Source: Parapristionchus giblindavisi (taxonomy: Eukaryota; Nematoda; Chromadorea; Rhabditida; Diplogasteridae). From it: 64,000 nucleotides of DNA. Positions 37,901 through 52,147 of this stretch are shown here, one piece after another. The DNA lies in assembly GCA_943737045.1 (NCBI GenBank), contig CALSFV010000226.1, positions 620,001-684,000 on the forward strand, in the 5' to 3' direction. The position numbers and the translations under genes are program-made. Numbering within the stretch: position 1 is the stretch's first letter; every line of letters starts with the position of its first letter. The notes beneath the pieces were generated by a model, which was given only the letters and a program-made list of their open reading frames with translations, was not told where the DNA came from and searched no databases.

Positions 37901-40900
37901 TTATATGATGAAAATCGCTTGTGAAATGTGATAATGGCAATGATACCTATCTTGTCGTATACCGAACGAAAGAGCAAAAAAATCTGAATACGATGCACTT
38001 TTCCATTCCTGAACAGCGGTCAAATAGGCCAAAATGCTAAATTATCTTCCAGTACTCTTTGCATTTTCGCTACAAAACAATTCATGACAAGTCAAATTGT
38101 CAACGATACTAATCGTGTCATATACCATGTGAAAGAGAAAAAAATTCTGAATCGTACACACTTCAGCTCATGTCGAACCGTATTACTTCACAGTCGCCAC
38201 AATGGCCGAAGTACAAAAGTAGCTTTTACTCTTATATGATGAAAATCGCTTGTGAAATGTGATAATGGCAATGATACCTATCTTGTCGTATACCGAACGA
38301 AAGAGCAAAAAAATCTGAATACGATACACTTTCCATTCCTGAACAGCGGTCACATAGACCAAAATGCTAAATTATCTTCCAGTACTCTTTGCATTTTCGC
38401 TACAAAACAATTCATGACAAGTCAAATTGTCAACGATACTAATCGTGTCATATACCATGTGAAAGAGAAAAACATTCTGAATCGTACACACTTCAGCTCA
38501 TGTCGAACCGTATTATTTCACAGTCGCCACAATGGCCGAAGTACAAAAGTAGCTTTTACTCTTATATGATGAAAATCGCTTGTGAAATGTGATAATGGCA
38601 ATGATACCTATCTTGTCGTATACCGAACGAAAGAGCAAAAAAATCTGAATACGATGCACTTTTCCATTCCTGAACAGCGGTCAAATAGGCCAAAATGCTA
38701 AATTATCTTCCAGTACTCTTTGCATTTTCGCTACAAAACAATTCATGACAAGTCAAATTGTCAACGATACTAATCGTGTCATATACCATGTGAAAGAGAA
38801 AAAAATTCTGAATCGTACACACTTCAGCTCATGTCGAACCGTATTACTTCACAGTCGCCACAATGGCCGAAGTACAAAAGTAGCTTTTACTCTTATATGA
38901 TGAAAATCGCTTGTGAAATGTGAAAATGGCAATGATACCTATCTTGTCGTATACCGAACGAAAGAGCAAAAAAATCTGAATACGATGCACTTTTCCATTC
39001 CTGAACAGCGGTCACATAGGCCAAAATGCAAAATTATCTTCCAGTACTCTTTGCATTTTCGCTACAACACAATTCATGACAAGTCAAATTGTCAACGATA
39101 CTAATCGTGTCATATACCATGTGAAAGAGAAAAAAATTCTGAATGGTACACACTTCAGCTCATGTCGAACCATATTACTTCACAGTCGCCACAATGGCCG
39201 AAGTACAAAAGTAGCTTTTACTCTTATATGATGAAAATCGCTTGTGAAATGTGATAATGGCAATGATACCTATCTTGTCGTATACCGAACGAAAGAGCAA
39301 AAAAATCTGAATACGATACACTTTCCATTCCTGAACAGCGGTCACATAGACCAAAATGCTAAATTATCTTCCAGTACTCTTTGCATTTTCGCTACAAAAC
39401 AATTCATGACAAGTCAAATTGTCAACGATACTAATCGTGTCATATACCATGTGAAAGAGAAAAACATTCTGAATCGTACACACTTCAGCTCATGTCGAAC
39501 CGTATTATTTCACAGTCGCCACAATGGCCGAAGTAAAAAAGTAGCTTTTACTCTTATATGATGAAAATCGCTTGTGAAATGTGATAATGGCAATGATACC
39601 TATCTTGTCGTATACCGAACGAAAGAGCAAAAAAATCTGAATACGATGCACTTTTCCATTCCTGAACAGCGGTCACATAGGCCAAAATGCTAAATTATCT
39701 TCCAGTACTCTTTGCATTTTCGCTACAAAACAATTCATGACAAGTCAAATTGTCAACGATACTAATCGTGTCATATACCATGTGAAAGAGAAAAAAATTC
39801 TGAATCGTACACACTTCAGCTCATGTCGAACCGTATTATTTCACAGTCGCCACAATGGCCGAAGTACAAAAGTAGTTTTTACTCTTATATGATGAAAATC
39901 GCTTGTGAAATGTGATAATGGCAATGATACCTATCTTGTCGTATACCGAACGAAAGAGCAAAAAAATCTGAATACGATGCACTTTTCCATTCCTGAACAG
40001 CGGTCACATAGGCCAAAATGCTAAATTATCTTCCAGTACTCTTTGCATTTTCGCTACAAAACAATTCATGACAAGTCAAATTGTCAACGATACTAATCGT
40101 GTCATATACCATGTGAAAGAGAAAAACATTCTGAATCGTACACACTTCAGCTCATGTCGAACCGTATTACTTCACAGTCGCCACAATGGCCGAAGTACAA
40201 AAGTAGCTTTTACTCTTATATGATGAAAATCGCTTGTGAAATGTGATAATGGCAATGATACCTATCTTGTCGTATACCGAACGAAAGAGCAAAAAAATCT
40301 GAATACGATACACTTTCCATTCCTGAACAGCGGTCACATAGACCAAAATGCTAAATTATCTTCCAGTACTCTTTGCATTTTCGCTACAAAACAATTCATG
40401 ACAAGTCAAATTGTCAACGATACTAATCGTGTCATATACCATGTGAAAGAGAAAAACATTCTGAATCGTACACACTTCAGCTCATGTCGAACCGTATTAT
40501 TTCACAGTCGCCACAATGGCCGAAGTACAAAAGTAGCTTTTACTCTTATATGATGAAAATCGCTTGTGAAATGTGATAATGGCAATGATACCTATCTTGT
40601 CGTATACCGAACGAAAGAGCAAAAAAATCTGAATACGATGCACTTTTCCATTCCTGAACAGCGGTCAAATAGGCCAAAATGCTAAATTATCTTCCAGTAC
40701 TCTTTGCATTTTCGCTACAAAACAATTCATGACAAGTCAAATTGTCAACGATACTAATCGTGTCATATACCATGTGAAAGAGAAAAAAATTCTGAATCGT
40801 ACACACTTCAGCTCATGTCGAACCGTATTACTTCACAGTCGCCACAATGGCCGAAGTACAAAAGTAGCTTTTACTCTTATATGATGAAAATCGCTTGTGA

Positions 40901-43182
40901 AATGTGATAATGGCAATGATACCTATCTTGTCGTATACCGAACGAAAGAGCAAAAAAATCTGAATACGATACACTTTCCATTCCTGAACAGCGGTCACAT
41001 AGACCAAAATGCTAAATTATCTTCCAGTACTCTTTGCATTTTCGCTACAAAACAATTCATGACAAGTCAAATTGTCAACGATACTAATCGTGTCATATAC
41101 CATGTGAAAGAGAAAAACATTCTGAATCGTACACACTTCAGCTCATGTCGAACCGTATTATTTCACAGTCGCCACAATGGCCGAAGTACAAAAGTAGCTT
41201 TTACTCTTATATGATGAAAATCGCTTGTGAAATGTGATAATGGCAATGATACCTATCTTGTCGTATACCGAACGAAAGAGCAAAAAAATCTGAATACGAT
41301 GCACTTTTCCATTCCTGAACAGCGGTCAAATAGGCCAAAATGCTAAATTATCTTCCAGTACTCTTTGCATTTTCGCTACAAAACAATTCATGACAAGTCA
41401 AATTGTCAACGATACTAATCGTGTCATATACCATGTGAAAGAGAAAAAAATTCTGAATCGTACACACTTCAGCTCATGTCGAACCGTATTACTTCACAGT
41501 CGCCACAATGGCCGAAGTACAAAAGTAGCTTTTACTCTTATATGATGAAAATCGCTTGTGAAATGTGAAAATGGCAATGATACCTATCTTGTCGTATACC
41601 GAACGAAAGAGCAAAAAAATCTGAATACGATGCACTTTTCCATTCCTGAACAGCGGTCACATAGGCCAAAATGCAAAATTATCTTCCAGTACTCTTTGCA
41701 TTTTCGCTACAACACAATTCATGACAAGTCAAATTGTCAACGATACTAATCGTGTCATATACCATGTGAAAGAGAAAAAAATTCTGAATCGTACACACTT
41801 CAGCTCATGTCGAACCGTATTATTTCACACTCGCCACAATGGCCGAAGTACAAAAGTAGCTTTTACTCTTATATGATGAAAATCGCTTGTGAAATGTGAA
41901 AATGGCAATGATACCTATCTTGTCGTATACCGAACGAAAGAGCAAAAAAATCTGAATACGATGCACTTTTCCATTCCTAAACAGCGGTCACATAGGCCAA
42001 AATGCAAAATTATCTTCCAGTACTCTTTGCATTTTCGCTACAACACAATTCATGACAAGTCAAATTGTCAACGATACTAATCGTGTCATATACCATGTGA
42101 AAGAGAAAAAAATTCTGAATCGTACACACTTCAGCTCATGTCGAACAGTATTATTTCACAGTCGCCACAATGGCCGAAGTACAAAAGTAGCTTTTACTCT
42201 TATATGATGAAAATCGCTTGTGAAATGTGATAATGGCAATGATACCTATCTTGTCGTATACCGAACGAAAGAGCAAAAAAATCTGAATACGATACACTTT
42301 CCATTCCTGAACAGCGGTCACATAGACCAAAATGCTAAATTATCTTCCAGTACTCTTTGCATTTTCGCTACAAAACAATTCATGACAAGTCAAATTGTCA
42401 ACGATACTAATCGTGTCATATACCATGTGAAAGAGAAAAACATTCTGAATCGTACACACTTCAGCTCATGTCGAACCGTATTATTTCACAGTCGCCACAA
42501 TGGCCGAAGTACAAAAGTAGCTTTTACTCTTATATGATGAAAATCGCTTGTGAAATGTGATAATGGCAATGATACCTATCTTGTCGTATACCGAACGAAA
42601 GAGCAAAAAAATCTGAATACGATGCACTTTTCCATTCCTGAACAGCGGTCAAATAGGCCAAAATGCTAAATTATCTTCCAGTACTCTTTGCATTTTCGCT
42701 ACAAAACAATTCATGACAAGTCAAATTGTCAACGATACTAATCGTGTCATATACCATGTGAAAGAGAAAAAAATTCTGAATCGTACACACTTCAGCTCAT
42801 GTCGAACCGTATTATTTCACAGTCGCCACAATGGCCGAAGTACAAAAGTAGCTTTTACTCTTATATGATGAAAATCGCTTGTGAAATGTGAAAATGGCAA
42901 TGATACCTATCTTGTCGTATACCGAACGAAAGAGCAAAAAAATCTGAATACGATGCACTTTTCCATTCCTGAACAGCGGTCACATAGGCCAAAATGCAAA
43001 ATTATCTTCCAGTACTCTTTGCATTTTCGCTACAACACAATTCATGACAAGTCAAATTGTCAACGATACTAATCGTGTCATATACCATGTGAAAGAGAAA
43101 AAAATTCTGAATCGTACACACTTCAGCTCATGTCGAACCGTATTATTTCACACTCGCCACAATGGCCGAAGTACAAAAGTAG

Positions 43183-43591
43183 CTTTTACTCTTTTTTTTT
43201 GAAACACATTTATCAAGAGTTCGTTAGGTCGAAGGCTGTGTTATGCATAGCGATCCAATTCCTGCTCTTCGCTTCGCTTAGGAAGTTACATCCAACTGTC
43301 TTCCGAAAGAGGTCGCTCCATCTTGTCGGGGGCCTCCCTTTTCTTCTGCTCCGACGGGGGAACCACTCGATCACGGATCGGCTCCACTTCGAGCACTCGT
43401 CATTGGCGAGCTTATGCACCCAGAACCACTTCCTCTTCAGCGCTGTACGTACGAAATCCTGAACCAGAGTCATGCCCCGCAACCGCTCACAAGAGACATG
43501 GTCGAGTACGGTGCAGAACACCATCCAACGCTCCATTTTTCTATGAGCCACGGCTAATCGATTCATTTGTGCTTTATTTACTTTTACTCTT
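43183..43591 (-). mobile_element. RTE-type LINE fragment in satellite, copy 1
   Basis: A 387-bp insert (43194-43580) is flanked by the 11-bp duplication CTTTTACTCTT (43183-43193, 43581-43591), which occurs once in normal monomers. On the minus strand it encodes about 122 residues of the C-terminal end of a non-LTR retrotransposon reverse transcriptase. Motifs are AVAHRKMERWM, LKRKWFWVHKLAN, VIEWFPRRSRRKGRPPTRWS and SRNWIAMHN. A TGA stop is followed by about 12 bp and then poly(A), seen as T-run 43192-43200. Very short 3' UTRs are typical of RTE elements. It is 5'-truncated and lacks the endonuclease and RT catalytic parts, so it is dead. The 158-codon frame here (43213-43689) begins in satellite and is not a real gene. 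Variants: ATCGATTCATT near the truncation point, T9 tail. Confidence 0.92.
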
Positions 43592-45567
43592 ATATGATGA
43601 AAATCGCTTGTGAAATGTGAAAATGGCAATGATATATATCTTGTCGTATACCGAACGAAAGAGCAAAAAAAAAACTGAATACGATGCACTTTTCCATTCC
43701 TGAACAGCGGTCACATAGGCCAAAATGCTAAATTATCTTCCAGTACTCTTTGCATTTTCGCTACAAAACAATTTATGACAAGTCAAATTGTCAACGATAC
43801 TAATCGTGTCATATACCATGTGAAAGAGAAAAAAATTCTGAATCGTACACACTTCAGCTCATGTCGAACCGTATTATTTCACAGTCGCCACAATGGCCGA
43901 AGTACAAAAGTAGCTTTTACTCTTATATGATGAAAATCGCTTGTGAAATGTGAAAATGGCAATGATACCTATCTTGTCGTATACCGAACGAAAGAGCAAA
44001 AAAATCTGAATACGATGCACTTTTCCATTCCTGAACAGCGGTCACATAGGCCAAAATGCAAAATTATCTTCCAGTACTCTTTGCATTTTCGCTACAACAC
44101 AATTCATGACAAGTCAAATTGTCAACGATACTAATCGTGTCATATACCATGTGAAAGAGAAAAAAATTCTGAATCGTACACACTTCAGCTCATGTCGAAC
44201 CGTATTATTTCACACTCGCCACAATGGCCGAAGTACAAAAGTAGCTTTTACTCTTATATGATGAAAATCGCTTGTGAAATGTGAAAATGGCAATGATACC
44301 TATCTTGTCGTATACCGAACGAAAGAGCAAAAAAATCTGAATACGATGCACTTTTCCATTCCTGAACAGCGGTCACATAGGCCAAAATGCAAAATTATCT
44401 TCCAGTACTCTTTGCATTTTCGCTACAACACAATTCATGACAAGTCAAATTGTCAACGATACTAATCGTGTCATATACCATGTGAAAGAGAAAAAAATTC
44501 TGAATCGTACACACTTCAGCTCATGTCGAACCGTATTACTTCACAGTCGCCACAATGGCCGAAGTACAAAAGTAGCTTTTACTCTTATATGATAAAAATT
44601 ACTTGTGAAATGTGAAAATGGCACTGATACCTATCTTGTCGTATACCCAACAAAAGAGCAAAAAAATCTGAATACGATACACTTTTCCATTCCTGAACAG
44701 CGGTCACATAGGCCAAAATGCTAAATTATCTTCCAGTACTCTTTGCATTTTCGCTACAAAACAATTCATGACAAGTCAAGTTGTCAACGATACTAATCGT
44801 GTCATACACCATGTGAAAGAGAAAAAAATTCTGAATCGTACACACTTCAGCTCATGTCGAACCGTATTATTTCACAGTCGCCACAATGGCCGAAGTACAA
44901 AAGTAGCTTTTACTCTTATATGATGAAAATCGCTTGTGAAATGTGATAATGGCAATGATACCTATCTTGTCGTATACCGAACGAAAGAGCAAAAAAATCT
45001 GAATACGATGCACTTTTCCATTCCTGAACAGCGGTCACATAGGCCAAAATGCTAAATTATCTTCCAGTACTCTTTGCATTTTCGCTACAAAACAATTCAT
45101 GACAAGTCAAATTGTCAACGATACTAATCGTGTCATATACCATGTGAAAGAGAAAAAAATTCTGAATGGTACACACTTCAGCTCATGTCGAACCGTATTA
45201 CTTCACAGTCGCCACAATGGCCGAAGTACAAAAGTAGCTTTTACTCTTATATGATGAAAATCGCTTGTGAAATGTGATAATGGCAATGATACCTATCTTG
45301 TCGTATACCGAACGAAAGAGCAAAAAAATCTGAATACGATACACTTTCCATTCCTGAACAGCGGTCACATAGACCAAAATGCTAAATTATCTTCCAGTAC
45401 TCTTTGCATTTTCGCTACAAAACAATTCATGACAAGTCAAATTGTCAACGATACTAATCGTGTCATATACCATGTGAAAGAGAAAAACATTCTGAATCGT
45501 ACACACTTCAGCTCATGTCGAACCGTATTATTTCACAGTCGCCACAATGGCCGAAGTACAAAAGTAG

Positions 45568-45976
45568 CTTTTACTCTTTTTTTTTGAAACACATTTATCA
45601 AGAGTTCGTTAGGTCGAAGGCTGTGTTATGCATAGCGATCCAATTCCTGCTCTTCGCTTCGCTTAGGAAGTTACATCCAACTGTCTTCCGAAAGAGGTCG
45701 CTCCATCTTGTCGGGGGCCTCCCTTTTCTTCTGCTCCGACGGGGGAACCACTCGATCACGGATCGGCTCCACTTCGAGCACTCGTCATTGGCGAGCTTAT
45801 GCACCCAGAACCACTTCCTCTTCAGCGCTGTACGTACGAAATCCTGAACCAGAGTCATGCCCCGCAACCGCTCACAAGAGACATGGTCGAGTACGGTGCA
45901 GAACACCATCCAACGCTCCATTTTTCTATGAGCCACGGCTAATCGAATCATTTGTGCTTTATTTACTTTTACTCTT
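45568..45976 (-). mobile_element. RTE-type LINE fragment in satellite, copy 2
   Basis: Same 387-bp insert (45579-45965), same 11-bp duplication and same truncation point as copy 1. Variants: ATCGAATCATT near the truncation point, T9 tail, left-flank monomer with CACAGTCGCC. The minus-strand frame 45598-46014 has about 16 satellite-derived codons before the retrotransposon part. Confidence 0.92.
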
Positions 45977-47622
45977 ATATGATGAAAATCGCTTGTGAAA
46001 TGTGAAAATGGCAATGATACCTATCTTGTCGTATACCGAACGAAAGAGCAAAAAAAAAACTGAATACGATACACTTTTCCATTCCTGAACAGCGGTCACA
46101 TAGGCCAAAATGCTAAATCATCTTCCAGTACTCTTTGCATTTTCGCTACAAAACAATTCATGACAAGTCAAATTGTCAACGATACTAATCGTGTCATATA
46201 CCATGTGAAAGAGAAAAATTATTCTGAATCGTACACACTTCAGCTCATGTCGAACCGTATTATTTCACAGTCGCCACAATGGCCGAAGTACAAAAGTAGC
46301 TTTTACTCTTATATGATGAAAATCGCTTGTGAAATGTGAAAATGGCAATGATACTTATCTTGTCGTATACCGAACGAAAGAGCAAAAAAATCTGAATACG
46401 ATGCACTTTTCCATTCCTGAACAGCGGTCACATAGGCCAAAATGCTAAATTATCTTCCAGTACTCTTTGCATTTTCGCTACAAAACAATTCATGACAAGT
46501 CAAATTGTCAACGATACTAATCGTGTCATATACCATGTGAAAGAGAAAAAAATTCTGAATCGTACACACTTCAGCTCATGTCGAACCGTATTATTTCACA
46601 GTCGCCACAATGGCCGAAGTACAAAAGTAGCTTTTACTCTTATATGATGAAAATCGCTTGTGAAATGTGATAATGGCAATGATACCTATCTTGTCGTATA
46701 CCGAACGAAAGAGCAAAAAAATCTGAATACGATGCACTTTTCCATTCCTGAACAGCGGTCGCATAGGCCAAAATGCTAAATTATCTTCCAGTACTCTTTG
46801 CATTTTCGCTACAAAACAATTCATGACAAGTCAAATTGTCAACGATACTATTCGTGTCATATACCATGTGAAAGAGAAAAAAATTCTGAATCGTACACAC
46901 TTCAGCTCATGTCGAACCGTATTATTTCACAGTCGCCACAATGGCCGAAGTACAAAAGTAGCTTTTACTCTTATATGATGAAAATCGCTTGTGAAATGCG
47001 ATAATGGCAATGATACCTATCTTGTCGTATACCGAACGAAAGAGCAAAAAAATCTGAATACGATGCACTTTTCCATTCCTGAACAGCGGTCACATAGGCC
47101 AAAATGCTAAATTATCTTCCAGTACTCTTTGCATTTTCGCTACAAAACAATTCATGACAAGTCAAATTGTCAACGATACTAATCGTGTCATATACCATGT
47201 GAAAGAGAAAAAAATTCTGAATCGTACACACTTCAGCTCATGTCGAACCGTATTATTTCACAGTCGCCACAATGGCCGAAGTACAAAAGTAGCTTTTACT
47301 CTTATATGATGAAAATCGCTTGTGAAATGTGATAATGGCAATGATACCTATCTTGTCGTATACCGAACGAAAGAGCAAAAAAATCTGAATACGATACACT
47401 TTCCATTCCTGAACAGCGGTCACATAGACCAAAATGCTAAATTATCTTCCAGTACTCTTTGCATTTTCGCTACAAAACAATTCATGACAAGTCAAATTGT
47501 CAACGATACTAATCGTGTCATATACCATGTGAAAGAGAAAAAAATTCTGAATCGTACACACTTCAGCTCATGTCGAACCGTATTATTTCACACTCGCCAC
47601 AATGGCCGAAGTACAAAAGTAG

Positions 47623-48030
47623 CTTTTACTCTTTTTTTTGAAACACATTTATCAAGAGTTCGTTAGGTCGAAGGCTGTGTTATGCATAGCGATCCAATTC
47701 CTGCTCTTCGCTTCGCTTAGGAAGTTACATCCAACTGTCTTCCGAAAGAGGTCGCTCCATCTTGTCGGGGGCCTCCCTTTTCTTCTGCTCCGACGGGGGA
47801 ACCACTCGATCACGGATCGGCTCCACTTCGAGCACTCGTCATTGGCGAGCTTATGCACCCAGAACCACTTCCTCTTCAGCGCTGTACGTACGAAATCCTG
47901 AACCAGAGTCATGCCCCGCAACCGCTCACAAGAGACATGGTCGAGTACGGTGCAGAACACCATCCAACGCTCCATTTTTCTATGAGCCACGGCTAATCGA
48001 ATCATTTGTGCTTTATTTACTTTTACTCTT
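47623..48030 (-). mobile_element. RTE-type LINE fragment in satellite, copy 3
   Basis: A 386-bp insert (47634-48019) with the same junctions. Variants: ATCGAATCATT, T8 tail, left flank CACACTCGCC. Confidence 0.92.
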
Positions 48031-49345
48031 ATATGATGAAAATCGCTTGTGAAATGTGAAAATGGCAATGATACCTATCTTGTCGTATACCGAACGAAAG
48101 AGCAAAAAAAAAACTGAATACGATACACTTTTCCATTCCTGAACAGCGGTCACATAGGCCAAAATGCTAAATCATCTTCCAGTACTCTTTGCATTTTCGC
48201 TACAAAACAATTCATGACAAGTCAAATTGTCAACGATACTAATCGTGTCATATACCATGTGAAAGAGAAAAATTATTCTGAATCGTACACACTTCAGCTC
48301 ATGTCGAACCGTATTATTTCACAGTCGCCACAATGGCCGAAGTACAAAAGTAGCTTTTACTCTTATATGATGAAAATCGCTTGTGAAATGTGAAAATGGC
48401 AATGATACTTATCTTGTCGTATACCGAACGAAAGAGCAAAAAAATCTGAATACGATGCACTTTTCCATTCCTGAACAGCGGTCACATAGGCCAAAATGCT
48501 AAATTATCTTCCAGTACTCTTTGCATTTTCGCTACAAAACAATTCATGACAAGTCAAATTGTCAACGATACTAATCGTGTCATATACCATGTGAAAGAGA
48601 AAAAAATTCTGAATCGTACACACTTCAGCTCATGTCGAACCGTATTATTTCACAGTCGCCACAATGGCCGAAGTACAAAAGTAGCTTTTACTCTTATATG
48701 ATGAAAATCGCTTGTGAAATGTGATAATGGCAATGATACCTATCTTGTCGTATACCGAACGAAAGAGCAAAAAAATCTGAATACGATGCACTTTTCCATT
48801 CCTGAACAGCGGTCACATAGGCCAAAATGCTAAATTATCTTCCAGTACTCTTTGCATTTTCGCTACAAAACAATTCATGACAAGTCAAATTGTCAACGAT
48901 ACTAATCGTGTCATATACCATGTGAAAGAGAAAAAAATTCTGAATCGTACACACTTCAGCTCATGTCGAACCGTATTATTTCACAGTCGCCACAATGGCC
49001 GAAGTACAAAAGTAGCTTTTACTCTTATATGATGAAAATCGCTTGTGAAATGTGATAATGGCAATGATACCTATCTTGTCGTATACCGAACGAAAGAGCA
49101 AAAAAATCTGAATACGATACACTTTCCATTCCTGAACAGCGGTCACATAGACCAAAATGCTAAATTATCTTCCAGTACTCTTTGCATTTTCGCTACAAAA
49201 CAATTCATGACAAGTCAAATTGTCAACGATACTAATCGTGTCATATACCATGTGAAAGAGAAAAAAATTCTGAATCGTACACACTTCAGCTCATGTCAAA
49301 CCGTATTATTTCACACTCGCCACAATGGCCGAAGTACAAAAGTAG

Positions 49346-49753
49346 CTTTTACTCTTTTTTTTGAAACACATTTATCAAGAGTTCGTTAGGTCGAAGGCTG
49401 TGTTATGCATAGCGATCCAATTCCTGCTCTTCGCTTCGCTTAGGAAGTTACATCCAACTGTCTTCCGAAAGAGGTCGCTCCATCTTGTCGGGGGCCTCCC
49501 TTTTCTTCTGCTCCGACGGGGGAACCACTCGATCACGGATCGGCTCCACTTCGAGAACTCGTCATTGGCGAGCTTATGCACCCAGAATCACTTCCTCATC
49601 AGCGCAGTACGTACGAAATCCTGAACCAGAGTCATGCCCCGCAACCGCTCACAAGAGACATGGTCGAGTACGGTGCAGCCCACCATCCAACGCTCCATTT
49701 TTCTATGAGCCACGGCTAATCGATTGATTTGTGCTTTATTTACTTTTACTCTT
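49346..49753 (-). mobile_element. RTE-type LINE fragment in satellite, copy 4
   Basis: A 386-bp insert (49357-49742) with the same junctions. It has extra changes shared only with copy 5: GAGAACTCG, CAGAATCACTTCCTCATC, GCAGCCCACC and ATCGATTGATT. One of these adds a minus-strand stop that splits the frame into 49375-49581 and 49588-49791. Confidence 0.92.
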
Positions 49754-50737
49754 ATATGATGAAAATCGCTTGTGAAATGTGAAAATGGCAATGATACCTA
49801 TCTTGTCGTATACCGAACGAAAGAGCAAAAAAAAACTGAATACGATACACTTTTCCATTCCTGAACAGCGGTCACATAGGCCAAAATGCTAAATTATCTT
49901 CCAGTACTCTTTGCATTTTCGCTACAAAACAATTCATGACAAGTCAAATTGTCAACGATACTAATCGTGTCATATACCATGTGAAAGAGAAAAATTATTC
50001 TGAATCGTACACACTTCAGCTCATGTCGAACCGTATTATTTCACAGTCGCCACAATGGCCGAAGTACAAAAGTAGCTTTTACTCTTATATGATGAAAATC
50101 GCTTGTGAAATGTGAAAATGGCAATGATACTTATCTTGTCGTATACCGAACGAAAGAGCAAAAAAATCTGAATACGATGCACTTTTCCATTCCTGAACAG
50201 CGGTCACATAGGCCAAAATGCTAAATTATCTTCCAGTACTCTTTGCATTTTCGCTACAAAACAATTCATGACAAGTCAAATTGTCAACGATACTAATCGT
50301 GTCATATACCATGTGAAAGAGAAAAAAATTCTGAATCGTACACACTTCAGCTCATGTCGAACCGTATTATTTCACAGTCGCCACAATGGCCGAAGTACAA
50401 AAGTAGCTTTTACTCTTATATGATGAAAATCGCTTGTGAAATGTGATAATGGCAATGATACCTATCTTGTCGTATACCGAACGAAAGAGCAAAAAAATCT
50501 GAATACGATGCACTTTTCCATTCCTGAACAGCGGTCGCATAGGCCAAAATGCTAAATTATCTTCCAGTACTCTTTGCATTTTCGCTACAAAACAATTCAT
50601 GACAAGTCAAATTGTCAACGATACTAATCGTGTCATATACCATGTGAAAGAGAAAAAAATTCTGAATCGTACACACTTCAGCTCATGTCGAACCGTATTA
50701 TTTCACACTCGCCACAATGGCCGAAGTACAAAAGTAG

Positions 50738-51145
50738 CTTTTACTCTTTTTTTTGAAACACATTTATCAAGAGTTCGTTAGGTCGAAGGCTGTGTTATGC
50801 ATAGCGATCCAATTCCTGCTCTTCGCTTCGCTTAGGAAGTTACATCCAACTGTCTTCCGAAAGAGGTCGCTCCATCTTGTCGGGGGCCTCCCTTTTCTTC
50901 TGCTCCGACGGGGGAACCACTCGATCACGGATCGGCTCCACTTCGAGAACTCGTCATTGGCGAGCTTATGCACCCAGAATCACTTCCTCATCAGCGCAGT
51001 ACGTACGAAATCCTGAACCAGAGTCATGCCCCGCAACCGCTCACAAGAGACATGGTCGAGTACGGTGCAGCCCACCATCCAACGCTCCATTTTTCTATGA
51101 GCCACGGCTAATCGATTGATTTGTGCTTTATTTACTTTTACTCTT
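50738..51145 (-). mobile_element. RTE-type LINE fragment in satellite, copy 5
   Basis: A 386-bp insert (50749-51134), sister of copy 4 by all shared changes, with the same stop splitting the frame. T8 tail, left flank CACACTCGCC. Confidence 0.92.
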
Positions 51146-52147
51146 ATATGATGAAAATCGCTTGTGAAATGTGAAAATGGCAATGATACCTATCTTGTCG
51201 TATACCGAACGAAAGAGCAAAAAAAAAAACTGAATACGATACACTTTTCCATTCCTGAACAGCGGTCACATAGGCCAAAATGCTAAATTATCTTCCAGTA
51301 CTCTTTGCATTTTCGCTACAAAACAATTCATGACAAGTCAAATTGTCAACGATACTAATCGTGTCATATACCATGTGAAAGAGAAAAATTAATCTGAATC
51401 GTACACACTTCAGCTCATGTCAGACCGTATTATTTCACAGTCGCCACAATGGCCGAAGTACAAAAGTAGCTTTTACTCTTATATGATGAAAATCGCTTGT
51501 GAAATGTGAAAATGGCAATGATACTTATCTTGTCGTATACCGAACGAAAGAGCAAAAAAATCTGAATACGATGCACTTTTCCATTCCTGAACAGCGGTCG
51601 CATAGGCCAAAATGCTAAATTATCTTCCAGTACTCTTTGCATTTTCGCTACAAAACAATTCATGACAAGTCAAATTGTCAACGATACTAATCGTGTCATA
51701 TACCATGTGAAAGAGAAAAAAATTCTGAATCGTACACACTTCAGCTCATGTCGAACCGTATTATTTCACAGTCGCCACAATGGCCGAAGTACAAAAGTAG
51801 CTTTTACTCTTATATGATGAAAATCGCTTGTGAAATGTGATAATGGCAATGATACCTATCTTGTCGTATACCGAACGAAAGAGCAAAAAAATCTGAATAC
51901 GATACACTTTTCATTCCTGAACAGCGGTCACATAGGCCAAAATGCTAAATTATCTTCCAGTACTCTTTGCATTTTCGCTACAAAACAATTCATGACAAGT
52001 CAAATTGTCAACGATACTAATCGTGTCATATACCATGTGAAAGAGAAAAAAATTCTGAATCGTACACACTTCAGCTCATGTCGAACCGTATTATTTCACA
52101 GTCGCCACAATGGCCGAAGTACAAAAGTAGCTTTTACTCTTATATGA

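Noticed and set aside
43213..43689. 158-codon minus-strand frame as a satellite-retrotransposon fusion gene
   Set aside because: The first codons are satellite read-through. The rest is a 5'-truncated RTE C-terminus without catalytic motifs, and a stop appears in copies 4 and 5. No sign of selection.
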